Assembly: GCF_944387805.1 (NCBI RefSeq)
Contig: NZ_CALXGI010000005.1
Span: 29,609-93,608 of the forward strand
Length of the DNA stretch: 64,000 nt
Source: an uncultured Pseudoflavonifractor sp.
GTDB lineage: Bacteria; Bacillota; Clostridia; Oscillospirales; Oscillospiraceae
Direction of reading: 5' to 3'
Part shown: positions 1 to 9,143 of the stretch, piece by piece
How the letters are laid out: each line of letters begins with the position of its first letter
Position numbering within the stretch: position 1 is the first letter of the stretch
Position numbers and translations under genes: made by a program
Notes under the pieces: generated by a model
Seen by the model: the letters and a program-made list of their open reading frames with translations, nothing else
Database searches by the model: none
Told to the model about the DNA's origin: nothing

Positions 1-205
1 CCATACGGAGCAGGATGCTGCCCACGGTGGCCTGTTCAATCTCACAGAAGGCTGCGATGCTCTTCTGATTGCACTCCCCCAGCGCCATCAGGCACTCCAG
101 GATTTTAGGCTGTCCCGGCGACAGGCCCAGGGCCGCCGCCTCGCTCAAAATCCAGCGGTTCAGGTTGGTGTGAGTTTTCATCAGCAGGTAATGCAGTGCG
201 TCCAT
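1..205 (-). CDS. MarR-family transcriptional regulator (3' part outside window)
   Basis: This is a partial gene: it starts with ATG at 205 and is open to the left window edge, giving 68 residues. The N-terminal helix (MDALHYLLMK) is followed by LGLSPGQPKILECL and by ECNQKSIAAFCEIEQATVG, which is the layout of a MarR winged-helix domain (dimer helix, helix 2, then the helix-turn-helix). MarR proteins usually repress nearby transport or stress genes in response to small ligands. The promoter of the gene is readable just upstream, and a perfect palindrome sits at its expected transcription start, which suggests autorepression. The target genes are presumably beyond the edge. The family call is good; the ligand is unknown. 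Confidence 0.8.
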   Translation of the reverse strand, partial: MDALHYLLMKTHTNLNRWILSEAAALGLSPGQPKILECLMALGECNQKSIAAFCEIEQATVGSILLRM

Positions 206-219
206 ATCTGTTCTCCCGG

Positions 220-239
220 ATAATAAGTTTTCTTATTAT
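220..239. promoter_or_regulatory. Perfect palindrome, likely operator of the MarR gene
   Basis: ATAATAAG, 4 nt, then CTTATTAT: two 8-bp perfect inverted arms. The site lies 11 bp past the -10 of the marR promoter and 15 bp before its start codon. Length and symmetry fit a MarR dimer site. The role is inferred from position. Confidence 0.6.
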
Positions 240-249
240 ATCGATGCTT

Positions 250-277
250 ATTATAGTCCGGCGGCCTCATCTGTCAA
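250..277 (-). promoter_or_regulatory. Promoter of the marR-type gene
   Basis: On the minus strand TTGACA (272-277) is followed after 16 bp by TATAAT (250-255), a near-consensus sigma-A promoter 45 bp upstream of the ATG. A second TATAAT lies at 235-240 inside the flank of the palindrome. Confidence 0.6.
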
Positions 278-290
278 GTCCCGGACGCGC

Positions 291-327
291 AGGCGCCCCG
301 CTCTGCGTCGTGCAGAGCGGGGCGCCT
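291..327 (-). terminator. Strong hairpin after rhaD
   Basis: A perfect 16-bp GC-rich stem (arms 291-306 and 312-327, 5-nt loop) lies 27 nt after the rhaD stop. No U-tract follows on either strand, so it may act as a 3'-end stabiliser or a poor intrinsic terminator of the rhamnose operon. Confidence 0.5.
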
Positions 328-354
328 GTGTGCGCTATCTGCCTGTGAAAACGG

Positions 355-1173
355 TCAGTCCAGGTTCAGGAAATCTTTCCGGTAGTTGACGCCGAAGAAT
401 TCGGCCAGCTCCTGCATCTGGCTGTCCAGAATGGTGTTCTTCCGGGGCAGGTGGGCGGTGAGCATGTAGATCTGAGCCGCCTTCTCCACAGTCTCAATGA
501 GGCCGAAGGTCTCGTCCAGGGTCTTGCCCGCACCGTAGATACCGTGCATCCCCCAGATAACCAGCCGGAACTCCTCCATCTTCTTCGCGGTGGCCTCGCC
601 GATGGAGTTTGTGCCGCAGAGCATCCAGGGCAGCACGCCCACGCCGTCAGGGAACACGGCGATGCACTCGGTGCACATCTCCCACAGGGTGTGGGTGAAC
701 TTCTTCTCGTCCAGCTCATGGACATAGTTCATGGCCAGGGTGTAGGTGGGGTGGCTGTGCATGACCACCCGGTTCTCCGGGTCCACCTTCAGGCGGGCCA
801 TGTGGCTCATCAGGTGGGCGGGCAGTTCGGAGGTGAACTTGCCGCCGTCCTTATAGCCCCACAGCAGCTCGGCGGTGGTGCCGTCCTGGGCGATGCGGAT
901 GATGCCCAGGTTGGTCTCCGGGTCCTTCTCCACATTCTTGAAGTACTTGCCGGTGCCGGTGACGATGAAGTACTTGCCAATGAGAGGCTTGGCGTCAAAT
1001 CCGGTGGGAATGGTCCGGATCACCTTATTCAGGTCCAGATAATCGGCAACCTCCTCTTCAGGCAGTAAGTAGCTCAAATTGCCGCCGTTCCGCTCATCCC
1101 ACCCCAGCCGGTACATGTTGGCAGTGGTGCTCTTCATCTCCTCCACAAAGGGAGCGGTCAGAATATCTTTCAT
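355..1173 (-). CDS. rhaD: Rhamnulose-1-phosphate aldolase
   Basis: This cytosolic class II aldolase cleaves L-rhamnulose-1-phosphate into dihydroxyacetone phosphate and L-lactaldehyde, the last carbon-splitting step of rhamnose catabolism. At 272 aa it is the usual length of RhaD (about 274 in E. coli). The zinc ligands are visible as the HSH pair H139/H141 and H210 in WGMHG, and E116 in SELPAH is the probable general acid. It is the last gene of the operon, 20 nt after fucO. The ATG is preceded by a weak AGGAGAGAAG-type ribosome binding site. The neighbours rhaA, rhaB and fucO make the specific assignment safer than for a generic class II aldolase. Confidence 0.95.
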   Translation of the reverse strand: MKDILTAPFVEEMKSTTANMYRLGWDERNGGNLSYLLPEEEVADYLDLNKVIRTIPTGFDAKPLIGKYFIVTGTGKYFKNVEKDPETNLGIIRIAQDGTTAELLWGYKDGGKFTSELPAHLMSHMARLKVDPENRVVMHSHPTYTLAMNYVHELDEKKFTHTLWEMCTECIAVFPDGVGVLPWMLCGTNSIGEATAKKMEEFRLVIWGMHGIYGAGKTLDETFGLIETVEKAAQIYMLTAHLPRKNTILDSQMQELAEFFGVNYRKDFLNLD

Positions 1174-1193
1174 GGCGTTTCTTCTCTCCTATC

Positions 1194-2336
1194 TCACATC
1201 AGCTGGCGGAACAGACTCTTGAAGTCCTCCACAGTGGCCTCTCTGGGATTGCCGGGGGCGCAGGCATCGGCGGCGGCGGACTGGGCCAGGAAGTCCAGGT
1301 CCTCCTCCTTCATGGCAGGCAGCTTGGTGGGGATACCCACGTCCTGAGACAGCTGGCGCACGGCGTCAATGGCTGCCTTGCGGTAGGCTGCCTGGTCCAT
1401 GCCTGTGGTATCCACCCCCATGGCCTCGGCAATATCCTTGAACTTCTCGCCGGTGTACTCCTGATTGAACTCCATCACGATAGGGAGCATCATGGCGCAG
1501 GCCACGCCGTGGGGGGTGTCGTACACAGCGCCCAGGGTGTGGGCCATGGAGTGGGCGATGCCCAGGCCCACGTTGGAGAAGGCCATGCCGGTGACAAACT
1601 GGCCCAGAGCCATGCCCTCCCGGCCCTCGGGCTCGTTGTTCACAGCGCTCCGCAGGTTCTTGGAGATGAGGCGGATGGCCTCCAGGTTCAGGCAGTCCGC
1701 CAAGGTCCAGGCGGCCTTGGTGGTGTAGCCCTCAATGGCGTGGGTCAGGGCGTCCATGCCGGTGGAGGCGGTGAGGCCCTTGGGCATGGTGGACATCATG
1801 TCGGGGTCCACAATGGCGATGTCGGGGATGTCGTTGGTGTCCACGCAGACGAACTTGCGCTTGCGCTCCACGTCGGTAATGACGTAGTTGATGGTGGCCT
1901 CGGCGGCGGTGCCGGCGGTGGTGGGCACGGCGATGGTGAACACGGTGCGGTTCTTGGTGGGGGCCACACCCTCCAGGGAGCGGACGTCGGCGAACTCGGG
2001 GTTGTTGATGATGATGCCGATGGCCTTGCCGGTGTCCATGGAGGAGCCGCCGCCGATGGTAATCATGTAGTCGGCGCCAGACTTCTTGTAGGCCTCCACG
2101 CCGGACTGGACGTTCTCAATGGTGGGGTTGGGCTTGATGTCGGAGTAGATCTCATAGGCCATGCCGGCCTCGTCCAGCAGGTCGGTGACCTTCTTGGTGA
2201 CGTTGAACTTGACCAGGTCGGGGTCGGAGGCGATGAAGGCCTTCTTGTAACCCTTGGCGGCCACCAGACCGGGGATCTCCTTGATAGCGCCCTTTCCGTG
2301 ATAGGAGATGGCGTTGAGCACAAAACGATTGACCAT
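1194..2336 (-). CDS. fucO: Lactaldehyde reductase (iron-dependent, group III alcohol dehydrogenase)
   Basis: Reduces L-lactaldehyde from the RhaD reaction to L-1,2-propanediol with NADH, which recycles NAD+ in anaerobic growth on rhamnose. At 380 aa it is full length. The nucleotide loop GGGSSMDTGKA lies at about residues 95-105. Metal ligands fit D195 and H199 (GMDALTHAIEGY), H262 and H276 (TPHG). Stretches such as FADVRSLEG and GNPREATVED are typical of the FucO branch rather than of butanol dehydrogenases. The start has a GGAGGAG site 8-12 nt upstream. It lies between rhaA (42 nt) and rhaD (20 nt), so it is co-transcribed with the pathway that makes its substrate. Confidence 0.93.
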   Translation of the reverse strand: MVNRFVLNAISYHGKGAIKEIPGLVAAKGYKKAFIASDPDLVKFNVTKKVTDLLDEAGMAYEIYSDIKPNPTIENVQSGVEAYKKSGADYMITIGGGSSMDTGKAIGIIINNPEFADVRSLEGVAPTKNRTVFTIAVPTTAGTAAEATINYVITDVERKRKFVCVDTNDIPDIAIVDPDMMSTMPKGLTASTGMDALTHAIEGYTTKAAWTLADCLNLEAIRLISKNLRSAVNNEPEGREGMALGQFVTGMAFSNVGLGIAHSMAHTLGAVYDTPHGVACAMMLPIVMEFNQEYTGEKFKDIAEAMGVDTTGMDQAAYRKAAIDAVRQLSQDVGIPTKLPAMKEEDLDFLAQSAAADACAPGNPREATVEDFKSLFRQLM

Positions 2337-2378
2337 GGTAATACTCCTCCTGTATCTTTTCCGTTTTATTGTTTCAAT

Positions 2379-3635
2379 TCAGCGCTTGGAGAGCACATCC
2401 CGCTCATACTGGAGCACGGTGTCCAGCCAGGTGCCGTCCAGGGGCGCGCCGCACCGGCGGCAGTACTCGTCCCACACATCGCCGAAGGGCATGGTCTTCA
2501 GCTCGTCCTGGCGCACCAGCACGGCGGTCAGGTCGCCCGCGTCCTGGTCGGCCTTCAGACTGTCGCTGGGGGTGAGCAGGGCGTAGAGCAGGGCCTTCTG
2601 CCAGTTGCGGAAGCCCAGAGTCCAGGCCGCCACCCGGTTGACCGAGGCGTCGAAATAGTCCAGGGCCATCTTCACCCGGCCCTCCAGGCCGCCGCAGCGG
2701 ACAATCTCTTTGGCCATCTCCCGGGTCTCATCGTCAAAGAGGACCACGTGGTCGCTGTCCCAGCGGACGGGGCGGGTGATGTGGAGGGCGATCTCGGGGA
2801 AGAACACCAGCAGGGCGGGGATCTTGTCGCTCACCACCTCGGTGGGGTGGTAGTGTCCGTTGTCCATAAGGGGGATGCACCTGCCCGGGTTGGCGGCGGC
2901 GTAGCTCAGGGAGAACTCGGCGCTGCCCACAGTGCAGGCCTCCACGCCGATGCCGAATACCTTGGACTCCACGCAGGGCTTGACTTTGTCAAAGTCAAAG
3001 GGTTCGGAGAGAATCTCATCAATGGACTCCTTATAGCGCATCCGGGGCCCCATACGGTCGGCGGGGATGTCCTTGAAGCCGTCGCCGGTCCAGATGTTCA
3101 TGACGCAGGGCTGTCCCAGCTCCTCGGCCAGATACTGGCTGATGCGGATGCAGGCCTTGCCGTGGTCAATCCAGAAGCGGCGGGTCTCCTCATTGGGAGA
3201 GGACAGGGTCAGAGGGTCGCACATGGGGTGGGAGAAGAAGGTGGGGTTGAAGTCGCAGCCCAAGCCCCGCGCCTTGCAGAAGTCCACCCACTTCTTGAAG
3301 TGCTTGGGCTCCAGCTTGTCCCGGTCCACCCAGCCGCCGTTGCCGTCGTCAAAGATGGCGTAGCTGGCGTGGAGGTTCAGCTTTTTCATGCCAGGGCACA
3401 GCTTGAGAACCATGTCGATGTCAGCCATCAGCTCTTCAGGGGTGCGGGCCCGGCCGGGGTAATTGCCTGTGGTCTGGATGCCGCCGGTGAGGGGCTTGGT
3501 TGGGTCGGTGTCAAAGCCGCGAACGTCGTCGCCCTGCCAACAGTGGAGAGAGACGGGAGCTTTCATCAGCCGCTCCATGGCCTGCTCGGTGTCCACACCC
3601 AGCGCGGCGTATTTCTCTTTCGCTTCGTTATACAT
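2379..3635 (-). CDS. rhaA: L-rhamnose isomerase
   Basis: Cytosolic, metal-dependent aldose-ketose isomerase converting L-rhamnose to L-rhamnulose. At 418 aa it matches the family (about 419 in E. coli). Hallmarks visible are the N-terminal VSLHCWQGDDVRGF, LNLHASYAIF, the metal-site region MDNGHYHPTE and the C-terminal WDEYCRRCGAP. The ATG overlaps the end of rhaB by 8 nt, with GGAGG 6 nt upstream inside the rhaB coding region, so translation is probably coupled. No truncation or odd residue was noticed. Confidence 0.96.
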   Translation of the reverse strand: MYNEAKEKYAALGVDTEQAMERLMKAPVSLHCWQGDDVRGFDTDPTKPLTGGIQTTGNYPGRARTPEELMADIDMVLKLCPGMKKLNLHASYAIFDDGNGGWVDRDKLEPKHFKKWVDFCKARGLGCDFNPTFFSHPMCDPLTLSSPNEETRRFWIDHGKACIRISQYLAEELGQPCVMNIWTGDGFKDIPADRMGPRMRYKESIDEILSEPFDFDKVKPCVESKVFGIGVEACTVGSAEFSLSYAAANPGRCIPLMDNGHYHPTEVVSDKIPALLVFFPEIALHITRPVRWDSDHVVLFDDETREMAKEIVRCGGLEGRVKMALDYFDASVNRVAAWTLGFRNWQKALLYALLTPSDSLKADQDAGDLTAVLVRQDELKTMPFGDVWDEYCRRCGAPLDGTWLDTVLQYERDVLSKR

Positions 3636-4944
3636 ATGCAGCCTCCTGCAGCAGAATATTTCCCAGGGCCGTGGCCTCGGGGGAGCCGGTAATCACCGGC
3701 CGGCCGATGGCCTGCCAGGTAAGGTGATTAAGGTAGGTGTTGTTGGCGCCGCCGCCCACAATGCACAGCACATCAAACTTTTCGCCGGTGATGTTTTCCA
3801 GCTCGTCCAGGGCGGCTGCGTAGGCGTGGGCCAGGCTCTGATAGATGGCATGGGCGTACTGACCAGGTGTCTGGGGTATGGGCCAGTTCTTCCGGGCGCA
3901 CTCATCGTCAATCTCCGCCATCACCGACTTGGGCGCCAGATAGCGGGCGCTGTTTACGTCCAGGCGGTAGTCGAAATTGGCCTCGTCCCTGGCCATTTGG
4001 GCCAGCTGGGCGAAGGAGTACCGGTCTTCCAGCTCCCGCTTGAGACACTGGACCAGCCACAGTCCCATAATGTTCTTGAGAAACCGGATGGTGCCCACGC
4101 CGCCCTCATTGGTGAAGTTGGCCTTCATAGCCTCAGGGGTGGTGATGGGCTGCTCCAGCTCTGCTCCCAGCAGAGACCAGGTGCCGCTGGAGATGTAGGC
4201 CGTGCCCTTTCGGGGCAGGGCGGCGATGGCGGAGGCGGTGTCGTGGGTGGCGGGGAGGACTACGTCGCAGGTGAAGCCAACTTCCCGGGCGATGTCCCCC
4301 TTCAGCCGGCCCAGCTTTACCGGCGGGCGCTGGGGCTGGGCGGCGAAGAGCCGCTCCGGCAGGCCCAGAGCGGAAATGATCTCCATATCCCATGTCCTGC
4401 GCCTGGCATCCAGCAGACCGGTGGAGCTGGCGTTGGTGTACTCGTGGGCCTTCATGCCTGAGAGATAGAAACTCAGGTACTCGGGCAGCATGAGGAAATC
4501 CGCCGCATGCTCCAGCCGTCCGCGGGCCTTGTCCCAGCAGAGCTGGTAGATGGTGTTGAAGGGCTGAAACTGAATACCGGTCCGCTCATAGAGCCTTTCA
4601 AAGGAAATTGTCTTGTGGGCCAGCTCAGCCCCCTCTCCGCCCCGGCTGTCCCGGTAGCAGTACAGGGGCAGGATGGGCTGGTCCTGGCTGTCCAGCAGCA
4701 CATAGTCCACCGCCCATGTGTCGATGCCCACGCTGTCGGGCACAATGCCCTGCTCCCTGCAGGCCTTCAGGCCGCCCACCACCTCCCGGCACAGCCGGTC
4801 CAGGTCCCACACCAGGTGGCCCTCCCGCTCTTCAGGCAGGTTGGGAAAGCGGTAGACCTCCTTCATTTTCAGCTCGCCGTTCTCCCTCCAGGCGGCAATA
4901 TGCCGGCCGGATGAGGCGCCGATGTCAATGGCTAAGTGTATCAT
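3628..4944 (-). CDS. rhaB: Rhamnulokinase
   Basis: FGGY-family sugar kinase that phosphorylates L-rhamnulose to rhamnulose-1-phosphate with ATP. It is 438 aa, slightly short for RhaB (about 489 in E. coli) but like many clostridial forms. The N-terminal phosphate-binding segment IDIGASSGRH and the C-terminal adenosine segment CIVGGGANNTYLNHLTWQAI are present, as is GIDTWAVDYVLLD, typical of rhamnulokinases. It overlaps rhaA by 8 nt and lies 33 nt after the transporter gene. Confidence 0.95.
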   Translation of the reverse strand: MIHLAIDIGASSGRHIAAWRENGELKMKEVYRFPNLPEEREGHLVWDLDRLCREVVGGLKACREQGIVPDSVGIDTWAVDYVLLDSQDQPILPLYCYRDSRGGEGAELAHKTISFERLYERTGIQFQPFNTIYQLCWDKARGRLEHAADFLMLPEYLSFYLSGMKAHEYTNASSTGLLDARRRTWDMEIISALGLPERLFAAQPQRPPVKLGRLKGDIAREVGFTCDVVLPATHDTASAIAALPRKGTAYISSGTWSLLGAELEQPITTPEAMKANFTNEGGVGTIRFLKNIMGLWLVQCLKRELEDRYSFAQLAQMARDEANFDYRLDVNSARYLAPKSVMAEIDDECARKNWPIPQTPGQYAHAIYQSLAHAYAAALDELENITGEKFDVLCIVGGGANNTYLNHLTWQAIGRPVITGSPEATALGNILLQEAAYV

Positions 4945-4977
4945 TTCCGATGCCCTCTCTTTTTTGGGGTTTAGAGG

Positions 4978-6441
4978 TCAGTCCTCCTGCTGCTTGTGGC
5001 GGGCAGCGATAGCGGCCTGCTCCTCGGGCAGCTTCTTCTCCACAGTGAAGAAGAAGATCAGCGCCGCGCACACCACATAGGCGATGGTCTCCACCCAGAT
5101 ATAGCCCACGGTGATGGTGCTCTGGACGGCGGCAGTCTGCACAAGGGTCTCTGCTCCACCGGTGGGCTTCTGGTAGTTGACCGCGCCCAGCATGGCCATG
5201 AATACGGCGTTCATGATGGGGGTGGCGGCCACCATCAGGGAGGAATAAATGCTCATGGTCAGGCCGTCAGTGCGGATGCCGCGCTTGAACTCGATGTGGT
5301 CAATGACGTCGGCCAGCATGGCCAGAATCAGGTAGCAGGCGGGGGCGGAGCCCAGGCACTTGAGGGCCACGCCGACGGCCACCAGGACAAAGTTGTGGCT
5401 GCCCAGTCCGGCGATCACGCCGCCCACGGCGCCCAGCAGCATGCCCGCCAGACACACAATACGCTTGGAGAACTTGTTGGCCAGGGGCACCACAAACAGG
5501 GCTGCCACCGCCATGGGGATGGCGCCCAGAACAGCCAGAATGGTCTGGGCAAAGCCCCAGTCGATGGTGCCGGTGGCGCCGATGACCCACTCGCAGAAGT
5601 AGCTCATGGAGCCGTTTTTCATGGCGCCGGCCCACTGGAAGCCCAGGTAGAAGAGAATGACAATCCACCACCACTTCTCACTGGTGACGGCCCCCAGCTG
5701 CTCGCCCAGAGAGGCGGCCTTAGCCTTGGTCTCCTGAGCATCTCCCTTTCCCATGGCCTCTTCAGTGACCCGCTCGCGGGTAAACTTGTACTGGAGGAAG
5801 ATAGTCAGGGCGGAGAAAATAGCCACGGCCAGCATGACCATGAACCACATGTTCTGGTCGTTCTTCATCACCTGGCTCACCAGGATGGGGAATACCATGG
5901 AGCCCACGCCCATAACGCCCAGACCGGCCACATTGGTGAAGGAGGCCAGGGCGCCCCGCTGCTGGCTGTTGCGGGTGGACACGGGGATGAGGGTGGAGTT
6001 GGCGGTGTTGTAGATGGGATAGGCCACGGCATAATAGAGGTTGTAGGCGATGGCAATCCACACCATCTTGGCCACGCCCTCAAAGGGGACGATAAACATG
6101 AGCACGCTGGCCACCGACAGCGTCAGGGCGGACAGCAGCACCCAGGGCCGGGCTTTACCCGCCAGGCAGCGGGTGCGCTCGATGAGCTGGCCCACAATCA
6201 GGTTGGCCGCCACGATAAGGACCGTGGACGCCACCTGGAGCACAGAGAGAAATGCCTCATCCAGGGCCAGCACATCGGTGAAGTACTTGTTGAGGAAACT
6301 GGTGAAAATGCCAGAGGAGAGCAGGGCTCCGAAGGGGCCGATAAAGTAGCCCAGCAGCATCTCAGGGAGCCGAACTTCCGGGGATCGAATCAGGGATCTG
6401 GTGAGGGGTGTGTTCCAGAAGTCATTTTTTTTGTTGTTCAT
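4978..6441 (-). CDS. GPH-type cation:sugar symporter, likely rhamnose or rhamnoside uptake
   Basis: A 487-aa, 12-helix transporter of the major facilitator superfamily, MFS_2 (glycoside-pentoside-hexuronide) group. It has an N-terminal FIGPFGALLSSGIFTSFLNKYFTDVL helix region (split here into recognisable parts), an IGQLIERTRC-like loop after helix 2, and a central hydrophilic loop around residues 215-245. This family usually co-transports sugar with Na+ or H+. It is not the RhaT or ABC (RhaSPQT) rhamnose importer found elsewhere, so substrate assignment rests on context: 33 nt upstream of rhaB and 15 nt downstream of the rhamnosidase gene. Free rhamnose or a short rhamnosyl oligosaccharide are both possible. 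Confidence 0.8.
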   Translation of the reverse strand: MNNKKNDFWNTPLTRSLIRSPEVRLPEMLLGYFIGPFGALLSSGIFTSFLNKYFTDVLALDEAFLSVLQVASTVLIVAANLIVGQLIERTRCLAGKARPWVLLSALTLSVASVLMFIVPFEGVAKMVWIAIAYNLYYAVAYPIYNTANSTLIPVSTRNSQQRGALASFTNVAGLGVMGVGSMVFPILVSQVMKNDQNMWFMVMLAVAIFSALTIFLQYKFTRERVTEEAMGKGDAQETKAKAASLGEQLGAVTSEKWWWIVILFYLGFQWAGAMKNGSMSYFCEWVIGATGTIDWGFAQTILAVLGAIPMAVAALFVVPLANKFSKRIVCLAGMLLGAVGGVIAGLGSHNFVLVAVGVALKCLGSAPACYLILAMLADVIDHIEFKRGIRTDGLTMSIYSSLMVAATPIMNAVFMAMLGAVNYQKPTGGAETLVQTAAVQSTITVGYIWVETIAYVVCAALIFFFTVEKKLPEEQAAIAARHKQQED

Positions 6442-6456
6442 AGTCCAAGTCCTTTC

Positions 6457-9000
6457 TCACAGCTTGCAGGCCCGTGTGTGGGTTCCGCTACTGTAAATTG
6501 TATGACTTCTGTCGGGCAGCGTCAACTCACAACTTGCGCCCACAGGCACCGTCACCGTTACGGTCAGCGTGCCGTTCTCCGCCTTCCAGTCCACTGCGGC
6601 CCGCCCGTAAGGGGTCTCCACCCAGGCGCTGGCCCAGGTGAGGCCGCCGCCCACCAGAGGCTTGACGGCAAAGCGTTTGTAGCCCGCCTCCAGGGGCTCG
6701 ATACCCGCCACACGGCGGTAGAGAAAGTCTCCCACCGCGCCGGAGGCATAGTGGTTGTAAGAGATCATCTTGTCGGTGCCGTCGTCCCCGATGGGACACT
6801 GGCCGTTTTCGTCCAGGCCGTCCCACCGCTCCCAGATAGTGGTAGCTCCCATCTTTACCTCATAGAGCCAGGATGGACACTTGGTGTTGAGAAGCATTTT
6901 ATAGGCCGTGTCGGCATGGCCGTTGTCGGCCAGGGCAAAGAGGATGTAGGGTGTGCCGGGGAAGCCGGTGCCGATGCAGAAGTTGTTCTTCTCCACCAGC
7001 CGGGCCAGGTTGTCCGCCGCCTTTGCGCGAACCTCCGGCGGAAACATGCCGAACTGGAGGGGCAGGACATAGGCTGTCTGGAACTCGTTGAGGAGTTTGC
7101 CCTGGCCGTCAGTGAACACAGAGCAGTAGGCGTCGGCCACCTTGGCGCTCAGGTCTTTGTAGTAGACGGCGTCCTCCTGCTCGCCCAGCAGCTGGGCCAC
7201 CTGAGCGGTGACCGCGCTGGTGTGACACAGGCTGGCAGTGGCAGTCCACTTGCTGCGGGCCTGCCACTGCTGCATCTTGGGCACATCAGGGGCCACCCAG
7301 TCCCCGAAGTGGAGCACCGAGGGGGTGCTCCAGATGTATCGCTTCTTGCCGAAGCTGAAAAGCCCCGCCCAGAATTTGCAGGCCTTCACATATTTTTTCA
7401 TGACCGGGTAGAATCTTTTCAGGATAGACAGGTCTCCACGGGCCATATACTCCGCCCAGGGCACCAGCACACAGGCGTCGCCCCACCAGTCCACCGCCAT
7501 GGCGGGCATGGTGGCTGGAAAACCATACCCCTGGACAGGCACCGTGTTGGGGATGCCTCCGCCGGGCAGCTGCTCAGCCTGCACATCCAGCATCCACTTC
7601 TCCAGGAAGCCGCTCATGTCGAAGTTGAAGCAGGCCGTGGGGGAGAACACGGCGATGTCGCCGGTCCAGCCCATACGCTCATCACGCTGGGGGCAGTCGG
7701 TGGGGATGTCCACAAAGTTGGACTTGGCCCCCCAGCGGATATTGGACTGGAGCTGGTTGAGCATCTCGTCGGAGCAGGAAAAGCCGCCGTTGTCAGCCAG
7801 GTCGGAGTAGAGGGCCACAGCGGTCACATCGATATCCTCCGCGCCGATGCCCTCCACCCCCGCATAGCGGAAGCCCATGTAGGTAAACCGCGGGGAATAG
7901 GTCTGCTCCCCGTCCGCGCAGGTGTACGCGATGCGGGCCTTGGCGGTGCGGAGAAAGGCGGTGTTCAGGGTGCCGTCCGGGTTGAGGATCTCGGCGTGGC
8001 GCACCAGAATTTTCTGACCCCGCTTGCCCCGGATCTTCAGCCGGACCACGCCGGCAAAATTCTGACCAAAGTCGTACACCAGGCAGTTTCCAACTTTGGT
8101 ACAGGAGATAGGGGAAAATTCCTCGTGGGCGGTGACTGCCGGGCCGTAGGATGCCCGGATGGCTGGGCTGACCCGTAGTTTCTCCACCGTGGCGTTGCGC
8201 CAGCTGCCGGTCTCTGCGGTGGCGTCGTACACCTCGCCGTCGTACAGGTCGGCCTCCCGGAGGGGGCCCTCCTCAGTGACCTGCCAGGAAGGATCGGTAC
8301 CCACAATCTCCTCTGTTCCGTCCTTGTAGACGACCCGCAGTTCCAGCAGCAGGGCCTGCCGGTCGGCAGTAACCCGATTCTTCCGTGTGAATACAAAGGA
8401 GCCCACCGCCCAGCCGCCGGCTACTACTGCCGTCAGGGTGTTATCCTTCCGGAGCTGACCGGTCACGTCGTAGGTCTGGTATTGCAGATTGGTCTTGTAG
8501 GAGGTAAAGCCGGGGGCAAAGTACTCGTTGCCCACCGGTGCGCCGTTGAGGGTCAGTTGATAGATCCCCATGGCGGTGGAGCGGATTTTAGCCTCCTTCA
8601 CTTCTCCCCGGAGGGCAAAGGTCTTGCGGAAGGTCATGGGTACGGGAGAGACCTTTTTCTCGGTAAAGGAGTAGGCCCCGTCGCTGATCCACTGGGCATC
8701 CCAGGGGGTATCCAGCCGTCCGGTCTCAAAAGTCAGCTCCGCCCGGGCCGTCTCCCCGGCGTCGTCCACCGCCGTCAGCTCTGCACGGTAACGGGTAAAG
8801 GGCTTGAGGGCCGGACCGCCGTAGGGGATGGCGGCCTGCTGGACGGTCTCCACCGTCCAGCCGTTGACCGTCAGAACGGCTTTGGCCAGCTCTGCTCCGG
8901 CCCGGTCGCTGTCCAGGGAGAAGCCAAACCTGGGTGCGGCCGCATCCGTGACGCAGTGTTCCCGCTGATTTTCACAGGTAAATGTTCTGATGGTAAGCAT
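6457..9000 (-). CDS. Alpha-L-rhamnosidase, glycoside hydrolase family 78
   Basis: An inverting exo-glycosidase that releases L-rhamnose from flavonoid rhamnosides or polysaccharides. The 847-aa protein has the GH78 order: N-terminal beta-sandwich domains (FFNGxxV-like SVDGWTVETV region), the Bac_rhamnosid_N part near residues 130-300, the (alpha/alpha)6 catalytic barrel, and a C-terminal beta domain. The catalytic motif CPQRDERMGWTGD starts near residue 436, with E441 the candidate general acid, and E724 in TIWERWDG the candidate base. No signal peptide follows the chosen ATG at 9000 (AAAGG about 10 nt upstream), so the enzyme is probably cytosolic and acts on imported rhamnosides. A longer start at 9099 is rejected because it runs through the upstream hairpin. 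Confidence 0.93.
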   Translation of the reverse strand: MLTIRTFTCENQREHCVTDAAAPRFGFSLDSDRAGAELAKAVLTVNGWTVETVQQAAIPYGGPALKPFTRYRAELTAVDDAGETARAELTFETGRLDTPWDAQWISDGAYSFTEKKVSPVPMTFRKTFALRGEVKEAKIRSTAMGIYQLTLNGAPVGNEYFAPGFTSYKTNLQYQTYDVTGQLRKDNTLTAVVAGGWAVGSFVFTRKNRVTADRQALLLELRVVYKDGTEEIVGTDPSWQVTEEGPLREADLYDGEVYDATAETGSWRNATVEKLRVSPAIRASYGPAVTAHEEFSPISCTKVGNCLVYDFGQNFAGVVRLKIRGKRGQKILVRHAEILNPDGTLNTAFLRTAKARIAYTCADGEQTYSPRFTYMGFRYAGVEGIGAEDIDVTAVALYSDLADNGGFSCSDEMLNQLQSNIRWGAKSNFVDIPTDCPQRDERMGWTGDIAVFSPTACFNFDMSGFLEKWMLDVQAEQLPGGGIPNTVPVQGYGFPATMPAMAVDWWGDACVLVPWAEYMARGDLSILKRFYPVMKKYVKACKFWAGLFSFGKKRYIWSTPSVLHFGDWVAPDVPKMQQWQARSKWTATASLCHTSAVTAQVAQLLGEQEDAVYYKDLSAKVADAYCSVFTDGQGKLLNEFQTAYVLPLQFGMFPPEVRAKAADNLARLVEKNNFCIGTGFPGTPYILFALADNGHADTAYKMLLNTKCPSWLYEVKMGATTIWERWDGLDENGQCPIGDDGTDKMISYNHYASGAVGDFLYRRVAGIEPLEAGYKRFAVKPLVGGGLTWASAWVETPYGRAAVDWKAENGTLTVTVTVPVGASCELTLPDRSHTIYSSGTHTRACKL

Positions 9001-9061
9001 ATGTAACCGGCCTTTCTTACGCAGATATTCCTTCTTCTCTCCCGCCCCTGCCGGGCAAAGA

Positions 9062-9101
9062 AATTGCTGTGCCCAGGGTGGGGTCCCCAGGCACAGCAAT
9101 T
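9062..9101 (-). terminator. Hairpin between the GH3 pair and the GH78/rha genes
   Basis: A perfect 12-bp stem (9062-9073 with 9090-9101) is followed on the minus strand by TTTCTTTG. It is a candidate partial terminator or processing site: no good -10/-35 is seen between it and the rhamnosidase start, so the downstream genes may depend on read-through. Confidence 0.55.
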
Positions 9102-9143
9102 CAAACCCTGTTCAGGCCTTCAACGCTTGCCTGTAGGTTTTTC

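Noticed and set aside
1509..3692. 727-codon plus-strand open frame
   Set aside because: Antisense to fucO and rhaA, whose family motifs are unmistakable.
4996..8178. 1060-codon plus-strand open frame
   Set aside because: It is antisense to the symporter and rhamnosidase genes, is rich in His/Gly/Gln as expected from GC-rich reverse frames, and has no domain or ribosome binding site.
6457..9099. Longer rhamnosidase start at 9099
   Set aside because: The extra 33 residues are encoded across the intergenic hairpin; the ATG at 9000 has its own AAAGG site and gives a normal GH78 N-terminus.
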